Positions 1 to 4,305 of a stretch of 5,738 nucleotides of DNA are shown here, piece after piece; within the stretch, counting starts at the first letter, position 1, and every line of letters begins with the position of its first letter. The DNA is taken from assembly GCA_017396055.1 (NCBI GenBank), contig JAFQND010000316.1, forward strand, positions 1-5,738, given 5' to 3'. The notes beneath the pieces were generated by a model, which did not search any database, was not told where the DNA came from, and saw only the letters and a program-made list of their open reading frames with translations. The DNA is from Oscillospiraceae bacterium. GTDB lineage: Bacteria > Bacillota > Clostridia > Oscillospirales > Ruminococcaceae. The translations under genes were made by a program, and so were the position numbers.

Positions 1-147
1 AATCTGGCTGTGATTCTGGAGGTTGCCGCCATGAACAACCGTCAGAAGAAGATGGGCTACAACGCAGCACAGGAACTGCTGGCAAAGCTGGGCATGCCCG
101 TTTCCATGCAGGATGACGAAGTAGACGTACAGGACTGGAATCTCTAA
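1..147 (+). CDS. hprK: HPr kinase/phosphorylase, C-terminal end (partial)
   Basis: Only the last 48 residues and the TAA stop are in the window; the 5' part lies upstream. The reading frame begins at base 1 and contains [20 protein letters not shown], which closely matches the conserved C-terminal block of HprK (NLAVIIEVAAMN followed by a basic helix and MG.NAA). HprK is the cytosolic sensor enzyme of Gram-positive carbon catabolite control: it phosphorylates HPr on Ser46 and also dephosphorylates it. The Walker A and HprK signature motifs would be upstream and cannot be checked. The tail ends in an acidic stretch ([11 protein letters not shown]), as is common for this family. A 59-bp gap separates it from the glucokinase gene, with no strong terminator, so read-through is likely. 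The identification rests on one conserved block recalled from the family, so it is good but not absolute. Confidence 0.86.
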   Translation, partial: NLAVILEVAAMNNRQKKMGYNAAQELLAKLGMPVSMQDDEVDVQDWNL

Positions 148-193
148 AGGCTTTTCGGGGCACAGTACCCGTATATATGATTATCGAAGAAAG

Positions 194-200
194 AAAGGTG
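194..200 (+). promoter_or_regulatory. Ribosome binding site that fixes the glucokinase start
   Basis: AAAGGTG lies 6 bases before the ATG at 207. An in-frame ATG at 177 would add ten residues, but it has no Shine-Dalgarno sequence before it, and ROK kinases normally begin a few residues before the DxGGT motif. The 207 start gives M-K-Y-Y-V-G-I-D-L-G-G-T, the usual layout. Confidence 0.75.
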
Positions 201-206
201 TTTTTT

Positions 207-1160
207 ATGAAATACTATGTAGGCATCGACCTGGGCGGTACCTTTATCAAAGCCGGCGTTGTTGACGAAAACTGCAATATCGTTGCAAAAGCCAGCATTC
301 CTTCTGCTGTTGACGGCGATCACGAAGGTCTCGCTGACCGTATGGTCGAGTGTGCAAAGATGGCTATGGCCGAGCTGGGCCTGACCATTGATGATGTTGA
401 GTCTGTCGGTATCGGTACTCCCGGCGCCATCGACAGCAAAAACGGTCTGGTCGTTTATGCTAACAACCTGGCAATGAAAAACACTCCTCTGGGCGAATAT
501 ATGCGCGCCCGCATCAATAAACCTGTATATGTAGAGAACGATGCCAACGTTGCTGCTTACGGCGAAGCTCTGGCAGGCGCTGCTGCAGGTATTGATGATG
601 TTATCGTTATCACTCTGGGTACCGGTGTCGGCGGTGGTATCATCGCCGGCGGCAAGATCTATACCGGTTTCAATCAGTTCGGCGGCGAGCTTGGTCATGC
701 AGTTGTTGAGTATAACGGCTGGCCCTGCACCTGCGGCAGAAAGGGCTGCATGGAGGCTTATTCCTCCGCTACCGGCCTGATCAAGATGACCCGTATCGCC
801 ATGGCTGAGAACCCCAAGTCCAAGCTGTGGGAAGTTGCTCCCACCATGCAGGATGTCAACGGCAAGACCGCTTTCGACGCCATGAGAATGGGCGACGAGG
901 CAGGTACCGCTGTAGTCGACAAGTACATCAGATACCTGGCCTGCGGTCTGGCCAACTATGTCAACATCTTCCAGCCCGAAGTCCTGCTGATCGGCGGCGG
1001 CATCTGCAAGGAAGGCGAGACTCTGCTGGCTCCTCTGCGCAAGCTGATTGCTGAAGAAGCTTATTCTATCGACGGTCAGCCTACCTGTGATCTGCGCGTC
1101 TGCAAGCTGGGCAATGATGCCGGCACCATCGGCGCCGCTATGCTCTGGAAGCAGCACTGA
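207..1160 (+). CDS. glcK: ROK-family glucokinase
   Basis: Predicted cytosolic sugar kinase of 317 residues, a normal length for ROK kinases. It would phosphorylate glucose with ATP to give glucose 6-phosphate at the entry to glycolysis. Visible motifs: the phosphate-binding DLGGT at residues 8-12; VGIGTPGAID at 67-76; END at 110-112 with the catalytic base Asp112; the second phosphate loop TLGTGVGGG at 136-144; Glu161 and GH at 163-164; and the ROK zinc signature CTCGRKGCME at 174-183, where His164 and Cys174, Cys176 and Cys181 should bind Zn. LLIGGG near 260-265 and a C-terminal adenosine-site segment GNDAGTIGAA complete the fold. There is no N-terminal helix-turn-helix, so this is a kinase and not a ROK repressor. 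It follows hprK by 59 bp and is followed by a terminator-like hairpin. Codons favour GGT, GCT, GTT and CGT, and CGG and AGG are not evident, which hints at strong expression. Preference for glucose over fructose, mannose or ManNAc cannot be proved from sequence alone. Confidence 0.9.
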   Translation: MKYYVGIDLGGTFIKAGVVDENCNIVAKASIPSAVDGDHEGLADRMVECAKMAMAELGLTIDDVESVGIGTPGAIDSKNGLVVYANNLAMKNTPLGEYMRARINKPVYVENDANVAAYGEALAGAAAGIDDVIVITLGTGVGGGIIAGGKIYTGFNQFGGELGHAVVEYNGWPCTCGRKGCMEAYSSATGLIKMTRIAMAENPKSKLWEVAPTMQDVNGKTAFDAMRMGDEAGTAVVDKYIRYLACGLANYVNIFQPEVLLIGGGICKEGETLLAPLRKLIAEEAYSIDGQPTCDLRVCKLGNDAGTIGAAMLWKQH

Positions 1161-1163
1161 TTC

Positions 1164-1178
1164 GCTGAACAGTTCAGC
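1164..1178. repeat. Perfect 15-bp inverted repeat after the glucokinase stop
   Basis: GCTGAAC-A-GTTCAGC is a perfect inverted repeat with 7-bp arms and one central base, starting 3 bases after the glucokinase stop codon. In RNA it can fold as a 6-bp stem with a CAG loop, but no T-run follows it, so it is not a terminator by itself. It could equally be a protein-binding site or a 3'-end stabilising hairpin. Its role is unknown. Confidence 0.5.
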
Positions 1179-1208
1179 ATTTGACGGGGGTCCTGCCCCT
1201 CCCAGTAC

Positions 1209-1244
1209 AAGACCCCGCGGGAGATCTTCTTCCGCGGGTCTTTT
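1209..1244 (+). terminator. Intrinsic terminator-like hairpin between glucokinase and murB
   Basis: The left arm at 1209-1224 (AAGACCCCGCGGGAGA) pairs with the right arm at 1228-1242 (TCTTCCGCGGGTCTT). This gives a 15-bp stem with one bulged C and one G-T wobble, closed by a 3-base TCT loop. The right arm ends in a short T-run (TTTT, 1241-1244) followed by GG. The stem is very strong and the T-tract short, so termination may be partial. It most likely ends the hprK-glucokinase transcript, leaving murB to depend on read-through or a promoter not clearly seen. Confidence 0.72.
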
Positions 1245-1271
1245 GGCTATTACGCCCGAAAGGAACAGCCC

Positions 1272-2174
1272 ATGAACAATTGGATCAAAACCGTCCTCTC
1301 TCTTTGTGAAAAACACGGTATCCCCTACGAAGAAAATGCACCGATGAGTGCCCACACTACCTTTAAGATCGGCGGTCCGGCAAGAATTCTGCTGCTGCCG
1401 GAAAATATGGAACAGATCGCTGTTCTGGCCGCCGAAAAGGATATTCCTCTGACCTTCATCGGCAGAGGTTCCAATCTGCTTGTTGCCGACGGAGGCATCA
1501 ACGGAGCGGTCGTCGTTCTCGGGAGCGGTTTTTCCGCTGTGGAACTGCAGGGAGATACCCTCATCTGTGAAGCCGGTGCGAGCCTGACCAAAGTCTGCCA
1601 GACTGCGCTGCAGAACAGCCTTTCCGGTGTGGAATTTGCCTATGGCATTCCCGGAACGGTGGGCGGCGCCGTGTATATGAATGCCGGTGCTTACGGCGGA
1701 GAAGTGAAGGACGTGATCCTCTGGGCCGAATATATCGATAAAAACGGTGAGCTGCATCGCGCCTGTAAAGATGAACTGGAACTGTCCTACCGGCACAGCC
1801 GGTTCTGCGGCGGGGATGACTGCATCGTCCGGGCGGCATTTGAGCTGATCCCCGGGGATCCCGCTGAGATCAAAGCAAAAATGGATGACCTGATGGGCCG
1901 CCGCAGGGACAAACAGCCGCTGGAATATCCCAGCGCAGGCAGCACTTTCAAACGCCCCGAAGGAGCCTTTGCAGCTGCTCTGATCGATCAGTGCGGTCTG
2001 AAGGGAATGCGGGTCGGCGATGCCATGGTCAGTGAAAAACATGCCGGCTTCCTTGTGAATGTCGGAAAGGCCACCTGTGCCGAGATGGATGAACTGATCG
2101 GAAAAGTCCGCGATATCGTCGCCGAAAAGACCGGCTATCATCTGGAGACCGAAGTCTATCGCCTGGGAGAGTAA
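1272..2174 (+). CDS. murB: UDP-N-acetylmuramate dehydrogenase MurB
   Basis: FAD-dependent cytosolic enzyme that reduces UDP-GlcNAc-enolpyruvate to UDP-MurNAc with NADPH, the second committed step of peptidoglycan synthesis. At 300 residues it has the length of the type II MurB found in Gram-positives. The FAD-binding part shows TTFKIGGPA at 29-37, GRGSNLLV at 64-71, and GIPGTVGG at 125-132 continuing into MNAGAYGGE. YRHSRF at 173-178 carries the substrate-binding Arg174. GSTFKRP at 223-229 carries the catalytic Ser224, the proton donor to the flavin-reduced intermediate. VSEKHAGFLVN at 253-263 and the late Glu294 in ETEV complete the active site, so all expected catalytic residues are present. 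The start is supported by AAAGGA ending 7 bases before the ATG. The stop is followed after 2 bases by the next start, so the two genes are probably translationally coupled. In Gram-positives murB commonly precedes rapZ, yvcK and whiA. Confidence 0.96.
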   Translation: MNNWIKTVLSLCEKHGIPYEENAPMSAHTTFKIGGPARILLLPENMEQIAVLAAEKDIPLTFIGRGSNLLVADGGINGAVVVLGSGFSAVELQGDTLICEAGASLTKVCQTALQNSLSGVEFAYGIPGTVGGAVYMNAGAYGGEVKDVILWAEYIDKNGELHRACKDELELSYRHSRFCGGDDCIVRAAFELIPGDPAEIKAKMDDLMGRRRDKQPLEYPSAGSTFKRPEGAFAAALIDQCGLKGMRVGDAMVSEKHAGFLVNVGKATCAEMDELIGKVRDIVAEKTGYHLETEVYRLGE

Positions 2175-2176
2175 CG

Positions 2177-2551
2177 ATGAAGGTAAAAGTGATGTCCTTC
2201 GGATTCAGCCACGGTATCCCCGAAGAAGCGGGCTACCTTTTTGATGCCCGTATCCTGCCGAATCCTTATCATGTTCCTGAGCTGAAACCGCTGAACGGTC
2301 TGGATACGCGGGTACAGGCTTATGTGATGGATCATCCCGACTCGCAGGCAGTTCTTGACGCGGCAGAAAAGCTGATTCTGACCGTTTTGCCTCTTTATGA
2401 GCAGCAGGAGAGACCGCTGACTGTCTGTTTCGGATGTTACGGCGGCCATCACCGCAGCGTCAGCATTGCCGAAAAATTCTTTGCCCGCCTATCTGAAAAA
2501 GAAATAGATGCGGAGATCTGTCACCGTGATCTGGAAAAATCCGATAAATAA
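2177..2551 (+). CDS. Stand-alone RapZ C-terminal domain protein
   Basis: This 124-residue protein matches only the C-terminal half of RapZ/YvcJ, which is normally about 285 residues. Conserved blocks are SFGFSHGIP at 7-15, the long block LFDARILPNPYHVPELKPL at 21-39 continuing into NGLD at 40-43, GCYGGHHRSV at 86-95 (family: GCTGGxHRSV) and CHRDLEK at 115-121. The N-terminal P-loop nucleotide-binding domain with Walker A and B is absent. This is not a broken copy: the start has its own GGGAGAG ribosome binding site 5 bases upstream, inside the murB 3' end, and no P-loop coding sequence lies upstream in any frame because murB fills that space. In E. coli the C-terminal domain carries the RNA-binding and glucosamine-6-phosphate-sensing functions of RapZ. 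Whether this protein binds RNA or a sugar phosphate is inference. The motif Thr is replaced by Tyr88. It sits in the usual rapZ place after murB. Confidence 0.87.
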   Translation: MKVKVMSFGFSHGIPEEAGYLFDARILPNPYHVPELKPLNGLDTRVQAYVMDHPDSQAVLDAAEKLILTVLPLYEQQERPLTVCFGCYGGHHRSVSIAEKFFARLSEKEIDAEICHRDLEKSDK

Positions 2552-2567
2552 GTAAGGAGAAATATCG

Positions 2568-2885
2568 ATGGAACGCTATGCATGGAAAGCCACTGTCAAA
2601 GACGGCATGCTGGAAGAATATATCCGCCGACACAATGAGATCTGGCCCGAACTTGTCGAAGTTCTCAAAGAAACCGGCATCTGCAACTATACCATCTGGA
2701 ACGTCGGCTCTGAGCTTTTTGGCTATTACGAATGTGAAAAAGGCGCTGACTATGCTGCCAAAGTACAGGCAGACAGCCCCGTTGTCGATAAATGGAACGA
2801 GTATATGAAGGATGTCATGGTCATGGAGATGGATCCCGTGACCGGTGCACAGCCCAAGCTGACGCAGGTATTCCTGCTGGAATAA
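2568..2885 (+). CDS. rhaM: L-rhamnose mutarotase family protein
   Basis: Small 105-residue alpha/beta-barrel protein of the RhaM/RhaU (former DUF718) family, which interconverts the alpha and beta anomers of L-rhamnose in the cytosol. Sequence marks are YIRRHNEIWPEL at 18-29, with Tyr18 and His22 at the same numbers as the catalytic pair of E. coli RhaM; GICNYTIW at 37-44; LFGYYE at 50-55; a Trp76 that fits the substrate-contact Trp of the family; and the C-terminal VFLLE. The length (about 104 in the family) is normal. AAGGAGA ends 7 bases before the ATG, and the gap from the RapZ-like gene is 16 bp, so it is cotranscribed. No rhamnose isomerase, kinase, aldolase or transporter is in the window, and it stands where yvcK (glmR) is usually found. 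Family membership is firm; the true sugar substrate is not shown. Confidence 0.9.
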   Translation: MERYAWKATVKDGMLEEYIRRHNEIWPELVEVLKETGICNYTIWNVGSELFGYYECEKGADYAAKVQADSPVVDKWNEYMKDVMVMEMDPVTGAQPKLTQVFLLE

Positions 2886-2888
2886 CCG

Positions 2889-2895
2889 AAGGAGG
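2889..2895 (+). promoter_or_regulatory. Ribosome binding site that fixes the whiA start
   Basis: AAGGAGG lies 6 bases before the ATG at 2902 but only 3 bases before an in-frame GTG at 2899. The spacing and the family's typical MSF start both favour 2902. Confidence 0.8.
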
Positions 2896-2901
2896 AACGT
2901 G

Positions 2902-3834
2902 ATGTCTTTTTGTCAGGAGGTCAAAAAAGAACTTTGCCGGATCGAGCCTAAAAAGCTTCATTGCCGTGAAGCTGCTCTTTACGGTGTACTGCGGCTGAGC
3001 CGTACCTTCCCGCAGGAAGAGATCGTTTTCAAGACCGAGAATAAATTTTTTGCTGACCGTTTTGCACAGGAGCTGGCCGCCTTCGGCACCTTTGTCGAGG
3101 TACGCAGCGACCTTCGCAGACTGAAGGGCGATACACCGGTTTATCCGGTCATCGTGTCCGATGAATATCAGCGCAGACTTCTGAGCAGGCATTTTATGTT
3201 GGATGTTTCGGGATTCCACCCGCCTTTTGTCGAGCGTTCCTGCTGTGTCGCAGCCTTTTTCCGGGAGGTTTTTCTGGCCTTCGGTTCGGTGACCAACCCC
3301 GAAAAGGAATATCATCTTGAGATCAATGCGCTGAACTCTCTCTTTGCCGAAGAGATGTATCTGCTGGCGCAGAATATGGGTATCCGCTTCAAGACCACCA
3401 AGCGGAAAGGCAGCGAGATCCTGTATCTGAAGGAAAGCGAACAGATCGAGGACTTTCTCACCTTTTTGGGTGCGACGAAATCGGTACTTAAACTGATGGA
3501 TATCAAGGTCATGAAAGATGTGCGCAACAAGGTCAACCGCACTACAAACTGTGAGACCGCCAATCTGAAGAAGACCGTTTCGGCCGCCGGTTCACAGGCG
3601 CAGGATATTCGCTTTATTCTGGAGCACAGGGATATTACCTGGCTGGACGAAGATCTTCGCGAACTGGCGCTTCTCCGGGTGGAGAACGAAGACCTTTCGC
3701 TGAGAGAACTCTCCACAAGGATCTCTGTTCCGCTTTCCCGATCCGGTGTCAATCATCGTCTTCGCCGTATTGCAGAAGCTGCTGCGAAACTGCGGGAGGA
3801 CCTGGATGCGCAGAAGGGCGAAACGGAAGTCTGA
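2902..3834 (+). CDS. whiA: DNA-binding protein WhiA
   Basis: WhiA (YvcL in B. subtilis) is a conserved Gram-positive DNA-binding protein. It controls sporulation septation genes in Streptomyces and affects division and chromosome segregation in Bacillus. This copy has 310 residues, close to the usual 310-325. It opens with MSFCQEVKKELCRI, the typical start. The N-terminal half is the degenerate LAGLIDADG homing-endonuclease-like fold, with FLAFGSVTNPEKEYHLEI at 124-141 as its clearest block; nuclease residues are lost family-wide. A linker with the family block VNRTTNCETANLKKTV at 211-226 leads to the C-terminal helix-turn-helix, about residues 265-292, with LSLRELSTRISVPLSRSGV followed by NHRLRRI. 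The upstream gene ends 16 bases before this start, so it belongs to the murB operon. A final charged tail (DAQKGETEV) looks like a lineage-specific extension. Confidence 0.95.
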   Translation: MSFCQEVKKELCRIEPKKLHCREAALYGVLRLSRTFPQEEIVFKTENKFFADRFAQELAAFGTFVEVRSDLRRLKGDTPVYPVIVSDEYQRRLLSRHFMLDVSGFHPPFVERSCCVAAFFREVFLAFGSVTNPEKEYHLEINALNSLFAEEMYLLAQNMGIRFKTTKRKGSEILYLKESEQIEDFLTFLGATKSVLKLMDIKVMKDVRNKVNRTTNCETANLKKTVSAAGSQAQDIRFILEHRDITWLDEDLRELALLRVENEDLSLRELSTRISVPLSRSGVNHRLRRIAEAAAKLREDLDAQKGETEV

Positions 3835-3854
3835 CGGAAGAGGGAGAAAAAGAG

Positions 3855-4259
3855 ATGTTTACGCTGGAAGAAGCAAGGGAATATTTCAAAGGTGACCGCT
3901 ATGCCACCGAGCTGACCGGCATCACCATTGATGAGATCGGAGAAGGATATGCCAAAGTAAGCTGTAAAGTGACTCCTGATCATCTCAACGCAAGAGGTGT
4001 TGTCATGGGCGGTGTGCTTTTTACCATGGCTGATTTTGCGTTTGCTGTTGCAGCCAACTGCGGCAGCCAGGAAGTCGTTTCCCTCCAGGATCAGATCAGC
4101 TATCTCTCTCCGGCAAAGGGTGGTATGCTGACCGCTGAGGCGAGATGCATCAAAGGCGGGCGGAGCACCTGTCTGTATGAGGTGACCGTTTCTGATGAAT
4201 CCGGAAAAAAGGCAGCCTATGTGACCGTCAGCGGGTTTGTGGTCGGGGCGAGAGAGTAA
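3855..4259 (+). CDS. PaaI-like hotdog-fold thioesterase
   Basis: A 134-residue single-domain hotdog protein of the PaaI/YbgC-like acyl-CoA thioesterase superfamily; it would hydrolyse an acyl- or aryl-CoA in the cytosol. The core block is HLNARGVVMGGVLFTMAD at residues 43-60, running into FAFAVAAN. Asn45 and Asp60 match the catalytic Asn/Asp positions of PaaI-type enzymes. The usual His of the GHGG turn is Met51 here (VVMGG). The second half shows ISYLSPAKGG at 81-90 and the closing strand AAYVTVSGFVV, typical of the fold. It lies 20 bp after whiA; AGGGAG ends 8 bases before the ATG, so it is likely cotranscribed. No phenylacetate or other CoA-pathway gene is nearby, so the substrate is unknown. 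A housekeeping role in clearing CoA esters is only a guess. Confidence 0.85.
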   Translation: MFTLEEAREYFKGDRYATELTGITIDEIGEGYAKVSCKVTPDHLNARGVVMGGVLFTMADFAFAVAANCGSQEVVSLQDQISYLSPAKGGMLTAEARCIKGGRSTCLYEVTVSDESGKKAAYVTVSGFVVGARE

Positions 4260-4305
4260 GATAACTTCCCCAAAAGGAAAACAATAAAGACAGGAGGCCG
4301 TATCA

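Noticed and set aside
152..181. Possible promoter before glucokinase: TATGAT at 176-181 as a -10 box
   Set aside because: The -10 matches 5 of 6, but the only -35 candidate at normal spacing (TTTTCG, 152-157) matches 3 of 6. It is too weak to call, and read-through from hprK is sufficient.
1181..1211. TTGACG at 1181-1186 as a -35 box for murB, with TACAAG at 1206-1211 as a -10
   Set aside because: The spacer is 19 bp and the -10 matches only 4 of 6. The transcript would begin inside the terminator stem. It is recorded because murB otherwise lacks a visible promoter.
144..2141. A 665-codon open frame on the - strand across glucokinase, the intergenic region and murB
   Set aside because: It is antisense to two clearly real genes with full catalytic motifs, shows no recognisable domain, and is of low-complexity composition. 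Open antisense frames of this kind arise from codon bias in GC-balanced genes.
2156..2452. A - strand frame over the RapZ-like gene
   Set aside because: It is a shadow of a gene with clear RapZ C-terminal motifs, and it has no motif of its own.
4266..4279. TTCC-CCAAAA-GGAA inverted repeat between the thioesterase and dnaE
   Set aside because: The stem is only 4 bp and A/T-rich with no T-run. It is expected by chance and is not a terminator.
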